Source: Dielma sp000508965
GTDB taxonomy: Bacteria; Bacillota_I; Bacilli_A; Erysipelotrichales; Erysipelotrichaceae
NCBI GenBank assembly: GCA_000508965.1
Contig: BAHV02000011.1
Span: 1-64,000, forward strand
Direction of reading: 5' to 3'
Length of the DNA stretch: 64,000 bases
The position numbers and the translations under genes are program-made. The notes beneath the pieces are model-generated. The model ran no database searches and had not been told where the DNA came from. It was given only the letters and a program-made list of their open reading frames with translations. Positions 32,564 through 40,828 of the stretch are shown here, piece by piece. The first letter of the stretch is position 1. Each line of letters begins with the position of its first letter.

Positions 32564-33196
32564 ATGAGAATGCGGAAGTTGAAATGGGCAGAGCCTTTTT
32601 TGGAAGTCCAGTCCGTCATCGTTAGAAATTGTGATGAAATGGCTGGTCAGTGGCGCCGTCTGCTGAATCAAGAGGAACTGCATGTGGAGATTGGTTCGGG
32701 CAAGGGTGATTATTGGATCAAAATGTCAGAACTGTATCCCAATGCCGGCTGGATCGGAATTGAAAAGAATGTTAATGTCGCAGCGATTGCTTTAAAAAAG
32801 GTTGAAAACAGCGAACATTTAAACCGCCGGTTTATCGTTGATGATGCGCAGGCTATTGATTCATGGTTTGCGAAGGATGAGGTTGATGTCATCCATCTGA
32901 ATTTTTCGGATCCATGGCCTAAAAAAAGAGCCAGCAAGCACCGGTTATCGCATGCTTCATTTTTGAGGCGATATGAACAGATCTTAAAACCTGAGGGCAA
33001 ACTGATCATGAAAACGGATAATGTTAAGCTGTTTGAATTTTCAATATTGGAATTTCAGAACAATGGTTGGCTGCTTGATGAATTCAGTGTTGATTATCGG
33101 CGTGATGAGCATCCTGAGGATGTGATTACTGAATACGAGCACCGGTTCATGGAACTGAATCAGCCAATTTATCGCGCGGTATGGCATAAAGCTTAG
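32564..33196 (+). CDS. trmB: tRNA (guanine-N7)-methyltransferase
   Basis: A 210-residue methyltransferase making m7G46 in tRNA. Motifs: EIGSGKGDYWIKM (SAM site), WIGIEKNVNVAAIAL, and the family signature LNFSDPWPKKRASKHRLSH. ATG 32564 lies two bases after the pepV stop; ATG 32570 is an alternative start. In Bacillus trmB lies close to ytpP and ytpR, as here. Confidence 0.93.
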   Translation: MRMRKLKWAEPFLEVQSVIVRNCDEMAGQWRRLLNQEELHVEIGSGKGDYWIKMSELYPNAGWIGIEKNVNVAAIALKKVENSEHLNRRFIVDDAQAIDSWFAKDEVDVIHLNFSDPWPKKRASKHRLSHASFLRRYEQILKPEGKLIMKTDNVKLFEFSILEFQNNGWLLDEFSVDYRRDEHPEDVITEYEHRFMELNQPIYRAVWHKA

Positions 33197-33210
33197 AAGG
33201 GAGGGTTTTG

Positions 33211-33864
33211 ATGAAGAAAGTAGTGTTGCTCATGCTTTCGTTATTTCTGCTTGGCGGCTGTGCCTCAGAAGCGGATCTGTCAAATCAGGTACTTACCTTA
33301 TTGCAGGAAAAATCAATGCTTGAACCTTTTAATGATACAAATATGTCGAAGAAGTATTTCAGTTATTATTTGCCTCGGGATGTCGGACGCGGCCATGGCA
33401 ATTCGCTGAGTGGTGTCTATCTCAAGGATGGCTATAAATTTGTGATGAATCTGGATGCTTCTCAGATTATTATTGATGAATATTATACAGAAGCAGCATC
33501 AAAGCCTTTTTCAGAGGTGCAGATGGAGACTTCATCGGCAGGGATGGTCTATCAGGGCAGCTACATAAATACTGCCGAAGAAACTAAGAATTATACGCTG
33601 CGGCTGGAAAAATTGACGGACGGCTATTATTATATTGATCTTGCGGCCAGTGAGCTTCGCTTTTACAGCATTGTTCCTTATGCAGAGATCAAGTCACTGC
33701 TGAATTGTATGTTAACGATCATGCAGTCAGTAAAAGTAGAACGGCAGCTGATTCTGAATGATTTTTCACTCAAAAGTGCAACGGCTCAGCAGCAGCAAAA
33801 TCTGGATTATCTTAACGAAGAAGTGCCGGTTGACGGTTATATCAAAGATTTAGTTGAAAAATAG
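33211..33864 (+). CDS. Lipoprotein of unknown function
   Basis: A 217-residue predicted lipoprotein with signal MKKVVLLMLSLFLLGGCAS, lipobox LGGC with Cys 17. ATG 33211 has RBS GGGAGGG. The mature part has no recognised domain. It lies between trmB and the thioredoxin-like gene and probably shares their transcript. Confidence 0.75.
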   Translation: MKKVVLLMLSLFLLGGCASEADLSNQVLTLLQEKSMLEPFNDTNMSKKYFSYYLPRDVGRGHGNSLSGVYLKDGYKFVMNLDASQIIIDEYYTEAASKPFSEVQMETSSAGMVYQGSYINTAEETKNYTLRLEKLTDGYYYIDLAASELRFYSIVPYAEIKSLLNCMLTIMQSVKVERQLILNDFSLKSATAQQQQNLDYLNEEVPVDGYIKDLVEK

Positions 33865-33877
33865 GAGGTTTTGATTA

Positions 33878-34207
33878 ATGAAAGACTATATGAAACAGCT
33901 AACATCCATGGAGATGTTTGAGGCAGCATGGAATTCTGATCAGGTGAGTGTGTTTGTATTCTCCGCCGATTGGTGTCCTGACTGTATGTTTATTAAGCCA
34001 TTTATGCCAAAATTGGTAGAAAAATACAAGCATTATGAGTTTATTTATGTGGATCGTGACGCGTGGCTGCCAATTTGTCAGCGTTTGAATATTTTAGGCA
34101 TTCCTTCTTTTGTGGCGGTTAAAAACGGACAGGAATTGAATCGTTTTGTCAGCAAACTGAGAAAAAGTGAAGCTGAGATCGATGCCTTTCTTGGAGGTCT
34201 GCAATGA
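33878..34207 (+). CDS. Thioredoxin-like protein (YtpP-like)
   Basis: A 109-residue thioredoxin-fold protein with active site WCPDC in SADWCPDCMFIKPFM and a cis-Pro turn at GIPSFVAV. It is the positional counterpart of Bacillus ytpP. It overlaps the YtpR-like gene by four bases. Confidence 0.85.
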   Translation: MKDYMKQLTSMEMFEAAWNSDQVSVFVFSADWCPDCMFIKPFMPKLVEKYKHYEFIYVDRDAWLPICQRLNILGIPSFVAVKNGQELNRFVSKLRKSEAEIDAFLGGLQ

Positions 34208-34803
34208 GCTGTTCAGCAAGATTGTTTATCAACCGCAAAGCCTTCAGCGGCGTTGGCATGATCGTTTTGAAAGATGCTGCACCGGCAGCTTCTGAAACCA
34301 TCGGCGAGGTGTGTGCAATCTACGATCTCAAACATGAGATCATCGGTTATAACCTCATCAATCCTTATTTTGAAAAATTAAATGACGGCTATCAGCCATG
34401 GGATGATGTAACTTTAGCATTTGTTAATGAGAAGCTGATCGAAGCCGGTTTTGCGGGCATTGAGATCGATCCGGCACCAAGACTTGTGGTTGGCTATGTG
34501 AAAACGTGTGAAACGCATCCGGACTCTGACCATCTGCATGTCTGTCAGGTGGATGTAGGTCAGGAATGCGTGCAGATTGTCTGCGGAGCGGCCAATGTAG
34601 CGGCTAATCAAAAGGTTGTAGCGGCACTGCCGGGAGCTGTATTGCCGGATGGTAAGCTGATTGAAGCTTCAGTGCTGCGCGGTGTTGAATCAGCTGGTAT
34701 GCTTTGTTCAGAATGGGAACTGCGTCTGATTGATGAACCCAAGCGCGGTATCTTGATTCTTGATGATCAGGCAGTAATCGGTTCACCATTTTTTGGGAGG
34801 TAG
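34204..34803 (+). CDS. YtpR-like tRNA-binding domain protein
   Basis: A 199-residue protein. The C-terminal half is a EMAP/Arc1p-type tRNA-binding domain (VGYVKTCETHPDSDHLHVCQVDVG, IVCGAANVAANQKVVAALPGA, LRGVESAGMLCSEWEL in part), as in the N-terminus of PheT. It matches Bacillus YtpR in layout and neighbourhood. It may help tRNA handling; the role is unknown. Confidence 0.85.
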   Translation: MSCSARLFINRKAFSGVGMIVLKDAAPAASETIGEVCAIYDLKHEIIGYNLINPYFEKLNDGYQPWDDVTLAFVNEKLIEAGFAGIEIDPAPRLVVGYVKTCETHPDSDHLHVCQVDVGQECVQIVCGAANVAANQKVVAALPGAVLPDGKLIEASVLRGVESAGMLCSEWELRLIDEPKRGILILDDQAVIGSPFFGR

Positions 34804-34808
34804 AAAAG

Positions 34809-35492
34809 ATGTTTAAAAAAATCCTTTCATTTTTATTTGAAGAAGATGATGAAGTCGTAGTCGATGACGATTTAGAAAAGGTTGATTTCAGCCGCGTTCA
34901 AAATGAGGAATTCTCATCCATCGTCAACAGTGAGAAACGAGTCGATCAGCTGCGCCCGCAGCCGCGTCCGCAGGCACAGCCAATCAGCCGGCCAATCGAT
35001 GCGGAAAGTGAACCGGTTACACGGACACAGACCATTGATATTAAGCTGGAACCTGAAAAGAAGGAACCGGTGCGCCCGCAGCGTGAGGTTCAAAAAACAG
35101 TGAAGAAGGAGTTTGAATTTTCACCTGTCATTTCACCGATGTTTGGTTCGAGCGAAGTGAAAAAGCCGAAACGTCAGGCGCCAATCGTGGAAACCGGCCC
35201 TGCTAAGAAACGCAACGCTTTAGGTACCGTTATTTCTCCGATGTATGGTCAGAGCGAACTGGATCGTTTTGAAAGTGAAGCACAGATCGAGCTTCAGGAA
35301 AAAGAAAAACGTCAGGAAAGCGCGCCGATCATTGAAGAAGTTGAAGAAGGCTTGTCGCTGGATGATTTAATTGTAAATGAAAGTGAAAACAGCCTTGATG
35401 ACTGCGTGCAGTTTTCATTATTTGGCGATGAGACGCCGTTAAGTAATATCGAGTTAGAAAATGCCGATAAAAAAGAAGAAAAAGAAGCTTAG
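34809..35492 (+). CDS. Disordered acidic protein in the sftA position, with two ISPM(F/Y)G motifs
   Basis: A 227-residue protein rich in Glu, Lys, Pro and Arg, with no hydrophobic segment apart from MFKKILSFLF at the start. It carries two copies of a short motif, VISPMFGSSEVKK and VISPMYGQSELDR, about 40 residues apart. In Bacillus the gene between ytpR and murC is sftA (ytpS), an FtsK-like motor with a long linker region. Here no motor domain is encoded. It may be a derived remnant of that N-terminal region or a separate divisome-associated protein. This is inference. Confidence 0.5.
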   Translation: MFKKILSFLFEEDDEVVVDDDLEKVDFSRVQNEEFSSIVNSEKRVDQLRPQPRPQAQPISRPIDAESEPVTRTQTIDIKLEPEKKEPVRPQREVQKTVKKEFEFSPVISPMFGSSEVKKPKRQAPIVETGPAKKRNALGTVISPMYGQSELDRFESEAQIELQEKEKRQESAPIIEEVEEGLSLDDLIVNESENSLDDCVQFSLFGDETPLSNIELENADKKEEKEA

Positions 35493-35504
35493 GGAGATGA
35501 AAGC

Positions 35505-36806
35505 ATGGTTCACTTTATAGGTATTAAAGGTTCAGGTATGGCATCCCTGGCATGTATTCTAAATGATTTAGGTGAAACAGTAACCGGATCCGATATTGAA
35601 AAATATATCTTTACCCAACAGCCGTTAGAGGCGAGAAAGATTAAAATCACACCCTTTGATGCGGATAATATTCAGCCGGGGATGAATGTCATTATCGGCA
35701 ATGCGTTTGATGAAAGTAATTGCGAAGTTGCTAAAGCACTGCATACCGAAGGTGTTCACAGCTATTATTATCATGAATATTTGGGCCAGCTGGTCGAACG
35801 TTATACAACCATCAGTGTAGCGGGTACACACGGCAAAACGACAACGACCGGCATGCTGTCACACATGATGTCAGCTTTAAATAAAACGGGCTATCTGATT
35901 GGTGACGGCACTGGTGAAATGCCAAAAGACAGCCATTATTTCGCCTTGGAATCGTGTGAATACCAACGGCATTTTATGGCTTATCATCCTGATTATGCGA
36001 TTATTACCAATATTGATTTGGATCATATTGATTATTATAAAGATTTAGAAGATTATAAGAGCGCTTTTGAGGCTTTTGCCAATCAGGTAAAGAAGGCTGT
36101 GGTGGTCTGCGGCGATGATGAGAATATTCGATTGTTATCAATTAAGACACCGATGCTGACTTATGGCTTTAATGATTGTGACGATGTCCGGGCTGTGAAT
36201 TTTCAAGAGGATGAACACGGCATGCGCTTTGATTTATATTATCATCATAAGTTCTTCCATCATTTTGAATTGCCTTATGTGGGCAGACATATGCTTTTAA
36301 ATTCATTGGCAGTCATTGCCATCGCGCTTCTTGAGGGGGCTGACGGTGATCTGATTCAATCACAGATGAGCAGCTTCGGCGGTGTAAAGCGCAGGTTTAA
36401 TATTGAAGAAAACGGGCAATATGTTTATGTTGATGACTATGCGCATCATCCGACTGCTATTAAAGCAACGATTGAAGCGGCCCGTGTTCGCTTTCCGGGC
36501 AAAAAAATCATCGCTGTTTTTAAACCGGATCGTTATTCTCGCATTTATGCCTTTATGAATGATTTTGCGCAAAGCTTAAGCGGTGCGGATGAAGTTGTTC
36601 TTTGCCCGTTCCCGGAAAATGCCAAGCATGAAGAAGGCATCGATATCACAATTGAGGATCTTCAGAAACTGATTCCCAATGCCGAGGTAATGGTTGAGAA
36701 TGAAGCAAATGCGAAGCGTTTAGCGGCTTATGGAGAAGCAGTGTATCTATTTATGAGTTCAAAAGATATCTATAAATTTAAAAATATTGTAAAGAGTTTT
36801 CATTAA
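35505..36806 (+). CDS. murC: UDP-N-acetylmuramate--L-alanine ligase
   Basis: A 433-residue Mur ligase: N-terminal HFIGIKGSGMASLACIL, ATP site VAGTHGKTTTTGML, central TNIDLDHIDYY, and C-terminal VYVDDYAHHPTAIKATIEA. It adds L-Ala in the first cytoplasmic step of the peptidoglycan stem peptide. RBS AGGGAGATG. It keeps the Bacillus position after ytpR/sftA and before ytxG. Confidence 0.95.
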   Translation: MVHFIGIKGSGMASLACILNDLGETVTGSDIEKYIFTQQPLEARKIKITPFDADNIQPGMNVIIGNAFDESNCEVAKALHTEGVHSYYYHEYLGQLVERYTTISVAGTHGKTTTTGMLSHMMSALNKTGYLIGDGTGEMPKDSHYFALESCEYQRHFMAYHPDYAIITNIDLDHIDYYKDLEDYKSAFEAFANQVKKAVVVCGDDENIRLLSIKTPMLTYGFNDCDDVRAVNFQEDEHGMRFDLYYHHKFFHHFELPYVGRHMLLNSLAVIAIALLEGADGDLIQSQMSSFGGVKRRFNIEENGQYVYVDDYAHHPTAIKATIEAARVRFPGKKIIAVFKPDRYSRIYAFMNDFAQSLSGADEVVLCPFPENAKHEEGIDITIEDLQKLIPNAEVMVENEANAKRLAAYGEAVYLFMSSKDIYKFKNIVKSFH

Positions 36807-36808
36807 TC

Positions 36809-36837
36809 TTGAAATAGGTTTCAAAGTGTTGTACACT
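36809..36837 (+). promoter_or_regulatory. Promoter of the ytxG-like gene
   Basis: TTGAAA (36809-36814), 17 bases, then TACACT (36832-36837), directly after murC. Confidence 0.65.
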
Positions 36838-36854
36838 TAATATGAGGTGTTACT

Positions 36855-37253
36855 ATGACTACAGATCAGTTTATTGAATTTTTTAGTGAATTGTGTTCAA
36901 AGCTTTTGCCGATCATCGGGGTAATTGTTTTGATTTATGTGATTCTTCTGCTGAGAAAAATCATACAATTCTTTGTAAGCATGCAGAAGACAATGGTTAC
37001 TGTTGATTCAACGGTGAGTGTTGTCGAGGAACAGATCAGAAAGCTGGACGCACCGCTGAATACGGTCACAGAATTTTCTCAGACCTTGGATAATCTGCAT
37101 GAAATGAGTCAGAATGCTGTTAAATCCGCATTGCTGGCATTGATATCAAATCTGAATGTAATTCGTGACTGGCTGTTGAATCATGGCGGGGTTGACGAAT
37201 CAGAAAATACGGCTGCAGAACCAGCACCAGCTGCTGAAGAAAGTCAGGACTAA
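36855..37253 (+). CDS. YtxG-like DUF948 membrane protein
   Basis: A 132-residue protein with one membrane segment (about 17-42) followed by a coiled region (VDSTVSVVEEQIRKLDAPLNTVTEFSQTLDNLHE). This layout fits DUF948 proteins such as YtxG. It precedes a YtxH-like gene and ccpA as in Bacillus. The role is unknown. Confidence 0.65.
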   Translation: MTTDQFIEFFSELCSKLLPIIGVIVLIYVILLLRKIIQFFVSMQKTMVTVDSTVSVVEEQIRKLDAPLNTVTEFSQTLDNLHEMSQNAVKSALLALISNLNVIRDWLLNHGGVDESENTAAEPAPAAEESQD

Positions 37254-37267
37254 AGGAGGTCAAACTT

Positions 37268-37909
37268 ATGGAAGAGCCTAATGCAAAGCTGAATAATGAA
37301 GAAGTTGCTGAAGAAGCAAAGGAAATTGAAAAGGAAGTTAAGTATAAAATCATCACTTTGCAGGATGAAGAAGAAAAAGGAAATACAAATCCATTTATTG
37401 ATCAGGTAATTAAGGAATTGGAACGAATTTCTGAAGAATTCAAAAAATGGTGCAGAGAAAATGATGATCCTGAAAAACGGGCTGAGGTAAAGGCTAAGAT
37501 TCAGCTTGAAATCGACCGCCTGATCAGTTTTTCTAAGGAGAAGGTTGATTCATTAAAAGAAAATGAAGATTTGATGCATAAGCTTGAGACTGGTAAGGAA
37601 ACGGTAAAGAAAACAGCTGAAACAGTAATTTCTGCCATTGATACCAGTGTTCAGGATATTCTGAATAATCCGGCAATTGCGTCAACCATCGATACGGTTT
37701 CAGATAAAATCGTTGAAGTAATACAAGATGAGCATGTACAGGATGGTATTGATAAGGTACGCCGTTCAACGCTGAAGGCTGCAGAAAGTGCGCTGGAAGG
37801 CTTGAAAAAGGTATTAAAGGCGGATGAGCTTAAAGAGAAGGATGAAGCCAAAGCTGCACAATACTGCCTTGAAACATCTGAAAAAGCTGATGAAGAAGAA
37901 CAAGGTTAG
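37268..37909 (+). CDS. Charged coiled-coil protein in the ytxH position
   Basis: A 213-residue, highly charged helical protein with no membrane segment. A heptad-like pattern runs from about 45 to 185. YtxH of Bacillus has an N-terminal membrane anchor, which is missing here, so only the position supports the link. It is probably co-transcribed with the ytxG-like gene (RBS AAGGAGG) and ccpA follows after 8 bases. Confidence 0.5.
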   Translation: MEEPNAKLNNEEVAEEAKEIEKEVKYKIITLQDEEEKGNTNPFIDQVIKELERISEEFKKWCRENDDPEKRAEVKAKIQLEIDRLISFSKEKVDSLKENEDLMHKLETGKETVKKTAETVISAIDTSVQDILNNPAIASTIDTVSDKIVEVIQDEHVQDGIDKVRRSTLKAAESALEGLKKVLKADELKEKDEAKAAQYCLETSEKADEEEQG

Positions 37910-37917
37910 GTGAAGAT

Positions 37918-38910
37918 ATGAAAAGAATTACTATTTATGATGTTGCGAAGGAAGCCGATGTATCGCTGGCTACTGTATCAAGGGTTATCAACGGCAGTGA
38001 AGTAGTTCGTGAGGATACTCGTGTGAAGGTACAGGAAGCGATTGAAAAGCTGGGTTACAAACCGAATGCGATTGCTCAGGGGCTCGCTTTGCAGAAAACT
38101 ACGACGATTGCGCTGATCGTTCCGGAGGCGAGTTTCTTCTATACCGGACAGATTATCAATGGTCTGATCGATGTTGCTAAGATTTATAAATACAACATCG
38201 TTTTACATACGGCTACTGAGGGTATCATTGAAATGAATGATATCATTGAAACAATTATTAAGTCACGGGTTGACGGCGTAGTGATTTTTAATGATAAATT
38301 GTCAAAAAATGAACTGAATACGCTGACACGTTATCAAGTACCAATCGTTGTCATCGGCAATAAAATGTCTGACGATACCATTGGCTCTGTCTATGTTGAC
38401 TACTCTAAGCTGGTTTATGATTTTACTGCGAAGTATCTCAATAAAGGCATTACCGATATTGCTTTAGTTGAGGATCGTAAGAATCCGGCAATGATCAAGC
38501 AATTGTTTGATGGCATTTCCCGTGCTTTTGCGGATGCCGGCAAGAGCTTTGACAATTACATTGAAATTCCTAAGGATTATCGTTCATCTTATTTATTCCT
38601 GCAGGAGTATTTTAAGAGTCATAAACATGAGTTAGTAATCACTTATCGTGATTCACAGGCAATGGCTGTACTGAATACCGCCGCTGAAAATAATATCCGC
38701 ATTCCTGAGGACATGGAAGTTGTCTGCATCCTTGACAGCAAGTACAACGCGATGGCAAGACCGCAGATCTCAGGATTTAAGATTCCGGATTATGATTTAG
38801 GCGCCGTAGCGATGCGTGTGATGACAAAGATGCTTCATGATGAAGATGAGGTTATTGATAAGGAAATTGAATTGAGTTATATTTATTCACCACGTAAATC
38901 TACGAAATAA
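37918..38910 (+). CDS. ccpA: Catabolite control protein A-like LacI-family regulator
   Basis: A 330-residue LacI-type regulator. The N-terminal helix-turn-helix (ITIYDVAKEADVSLATVSRVING) and hinge (YKPNAIAQGLALQKT) are followed by a periplasmic-binding fold. The C-terminal YDLGAVAMRVMTK closely matches the CcpA YDIGAVAMRLLTK region that contacts HPr-Ser-P. The context (ytxG, ytxH, then tyrS) is that of Bacillus ccpA. It likely mediates carbon catabolite control at cre sites. RBS TAGGTGA. Confidence 0.82.
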   Translation: MKRITIYDVAKEADVSLATVSRVINGSEVVREDTRVKVQEAIEKLGYKPNAIAQGLALQKTTTIALIVPEASFFYTGQIINGLIDVAKIYKYNIVLHTATEGIIEMNDIIETIIKSRVDGVVIFNDKLSKNELNTLTRYQVPIVVIGNKMSDDTIGSVYVDYSKLVYDFTAKYLNKGITDIALVEDRKNPAMIKQLFDGISRAFADAGKSFDNYIEIPKDYRSSYLFLQEYFKSHKHELVITYRDSQAMAVLNTAAENNIRIPEDMEVVCILDSKYNAMARPQISGFKIPDYDLGAVAMRVMTKMLHDEDEVIDKEIELSYIYSPRKSTK

Positions 38911-38911
38911 G

Positions 38912-38939
38912 TTGACAAATCGTTTTGAATCAATATACT
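38912..38939 (+). promoter_or_regulatory. Promoter of the T-box/tyrS transcript
   Basis: TTGACA (38912-38917), 16 bases, then TATACT (38934-38939). Confidence 0.75.
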
Positions 38940-38945
38940 GTTTAA

Positions 38946-39155
38946 TATAAGCGTTGAAGAGAAAAGAGCTATCGGTATTATGCAAAGAGATGTGATGGTT
39001 GGTGAAAATCACAGATAAGCCGATAGAAATACACCTTGGAGCTGTCTATTGCAAAGATAGACCGGTTGATTCCGTTATCTGATTGAGGGCATGTGTTTTC
39101 ACATGAACTAAGGTGGTACCACGCTAAGCGTCCTTGGATAGGACGCTTTTTTATT
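38946..39155 (+). promoter_or_regulatory. T-box riboswitch (tyrosine specifier)
   Basis: It has stem I pairing around GCTATCGG/CCGATAG, a specifier TAC (39030-39032) in AGAAATACACC matching a Tyr codon, and the conserved T-box AAGGTGGTACCACG (39110-39123). The terminator stem is AGCGTCC (39127-39133) with GGACGCT (39141-39147) plus Ts. Uncharged tRNA-Tyr should stabilise the antiterminator and turn on tyrS. Confidence 0.95.
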
Positions 39156-39173
39156 TGATGGAGGAAAAAGAAA

Positions 39174-40406
39174 ATGAAATTATTTGAAGAATTAAAATGG
39201 CGAGGATTGATTGAAAGTGTCACTTCGCCGGAACTTGAAGAAAAAATCAATAATGGCGGCATGACGTTTTATATTGGTACTGACCCTACGGCTGACAGCC
39301 TGCATATCGGACATTTTTCTTCGATGTTAACAGCTAAACGGTTAGCTGATCATGGGCATCATCCGATTATTCTGGTCGGCGGCGGTACCGGCCTGATTGG
39401 TGATCCGCGTTCAACTTCTGAGCGTGATGTGATTTCAAAGGATGTGCTGAATAAGAATTTTGAAGCTTTAAGCAAGCAAATCACGACTATTTTTGATTGT
39501 GAGTTAGTAAATAACTATGACTGGTACAAAGAGCTGAACTTTATTGATTATCTGCGTGATTACGGCAAGCTGTTTAATGTGAATTACATGTTAAGTAAGG
39601 AAACAGTAAAAAGCCGTCTGGAATCAGGCATTTCATATACCGAATTCTCATATATGATCCTGCAGTCCATTGACTTTCTGCATCTTTATGAAACCAAAAA
39701 CTGTGTTATGCAGATCGGCGGTCAGGATCAATGGGGCAATATCACTTCAGGATTAGAGCTGATCCGCAAGAAACATGGTGCCAATACTGAATGTTATGGC
39801 TTTACGATGCCGCTGATTACCAAGGCAGACGGTACGAAATTTGGTAAGAGTGAAAGTGGTTCTGTCTGGCTGGATAAGAATAAGACCTCTTCTTATGAGA
39901 TGTATCAATTTTTAGTGAATTCTGAAGATGAAAAGGTCATTGATTACTTGAAAAAGCTGACCTTTATGAATAAAGAAGAAATTCAGGCTTATGAGGAAAA
40001 GGTAAAAACTGAACCGCATCTGCGTGAGGCTCAAAAGGCACTGGCTCAGTCAGTTGTAACATTCCTACATGGTGAAGAAGAATATCAAAAAGCATTAAAG
40101 ATTACGAATGTATTATTCAAAGGCAATATCCGTGAGCTTGATGAAAGTGAATTAAAAGATGCTTTCCACGGCTTTGAAAAACGTGAAGTTGCGAATACAC
40201 TGCCATTGGTTGACGCGCTTGTTGAGGGGGGGATTGCCAGCAGCAAACGTGAAGCCCGTGAATGGATCAAACAAGGTTCAATTCAGGTAAATGGTGATAA
40301 GGTTACCGATCTTGAAGCGGTGCTGACACCAGAAAATGCATTGTTGGCAAATCTGACTTTGATTAAAAAGGGGAAACGTAATTATTATTTACTTGAACAT
40401 AAATAA
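39174..40406 (+). CDS. tyrS: Tyrosyl-tRNA synthetase
   Basis: A 410-residue class I synthetase: YIGTDPTADSLHIGHF (HIGH), LVGGGTGLIGDP, YMILQSIDFLHL, IGGQDQWGNITSGLELI, the KMSKS-like KFGKSESG, and a C-terminal S4-type domain (IASSKREAREWIKQGSIQVNG). RBS GGAGGA. It is controlled by the upstream T-box. Confidence 0.97.
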   Translation: MKLFEELKWRGLIESVTSPELEEKINNGGMTFYIGTDPTADSLHIGHFSSMLTAKRLADHGHHPIILVGGGTGLIGDPRSTSERDVISKDVLNKNFEALSKQITTIFDCELVNNYDWYKELNFIDYLRDYGKLFNVNYMLSKETVKSRLESGISYTEFSYMILQSIDFLHLYETKNCVMQIGGQDQWGNITSGLELIRKKHGANTECYGFTMPLITKADGTKFGKSESGSVWLDKNKTSSYEMYQFLVNSEDEKVIDYLKKLTFMNKEEIQAYEEKVKTEPHLREAQKALAQSVVTFLHGEEEYQKALKITNVLFKGNIRELDESELKDAFHGFEKREVANTLPLVDALVEGGIASSKREAREWIKQGSIQVNGDKVTDLEAVLTPENALLANLTLIKKGKRNYYLLEHK

Positions 40407-40456
40407 TTAGAAAACCTGATCTGCCCTGCGTATATAGAGGTAGGAGGGAGCTAATT

Positions 40457-40546
40457 ATGAATACAATAGGTTTACCTGCATATGCGATCGTTTCGGCAAC
40501 GGCTTATGTTATTTATCGGTATTTAAATGCGAAAAAAGGCAAATAG
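40457..40546 (+). CDS. Small hydrophobic peptide (29 residues)
   Basis: ATG 40457 (RBS TAGGAGGGAG) opens 29 codons: a hydrophobic stretch, MNTIGLPAYAIVSATAYVIY, then a basic tail RYLNAKKGK. A perfect 10-bp terminator overlaps the stop. The strong RBS plus a dedicated terminator suggest a real, well-expressed membrane micropeptide. The role is unknown. Confidence 0.6.
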   Translation: MNTIGLPAYAIVSATAYVIYRYLNAKKGK

Positions 40547-40555
40547 CCTTTTTTC
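40531..40555 (+). terminator. Terminator overlapping the micropeptide stop
   Basis: GAAAAAAGGC (40531-40540) pairs perfectly with GCCTTTTTTC (40546-40555) around AAATA. Because of the A and T runs it could act on both strands. Confidence 0.85.
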
Positions 40556-40589
40556 ATTATATAGGAATTACATATGCAGGCATCTACCG

Positions 40590-40610
40590 GATATATTTAT
40601 AAAATATATC
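40590..40610. repeat. Perfect AT-rich inverted repeat
   Basis: GATATATTT (40590-40598), ATA, then AAATATATC (40602-40610). It could be an operator or the base of a hairpin in the gene-free stretch before murF. Confidence 0.7.
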
Positions 40611-40619
40611 TGATAATAG

Positions 40620-40775
40620 TAATAAAGCTGTATGGAAAGGTTTGGGCACGACGCTAATACAGCTGGTAAAACAGAGACATTAAAATACAGGAAGGAACTG
40701 TTATCGATGATGGCATGATTTCCTGAAGGGGGAGAAATCATTTTCTTGGGTACTGACAGGTACGGATTTCTCGTG
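40620..40775 (+). other. Unidentified structured stretch upstream of murF
   Basis: Several inverted repeats follow one another: AGCTGTAT (40626-40633) with ATACAGCT (40657-40664), CAGGAA (40688-40693) with TTCCTG (40720-40725), and GTAC (40750-40753) with GTAC (40760-40763). A segment GAAATCA (40734-40740) can pair either back with TGATTTC (40716-40722) or forward with GATTTC (40765-40770). No coding frame with an RBS was found. It could be an unknown ncRNA or leader. Confidence 0.4.
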
Positions 40776-40791
40776 CACAATGGAAAAGTTA

Positions 40792-40800
40792 TGCTATAAT
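40792..40800 (+). promoter_or_regulatory. Extended -10 promoter of murF
   Basis: TGCTATAAT at 40792-40800 fits TGnTATAAT. The murF start at 40829 is 28 bases downstream. Confidence 0.7.
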
Positions 40801-40828
40801 ATTGAAAGAAATGTTAGAGGGTTTGGCA

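Noticed and set aside
40568..40780. 70-residue minus-strand frame before murF
   Set aside because: It has no RBS, an implausible composition, and covers the inverted repeats, which explain the sequence better as structure.
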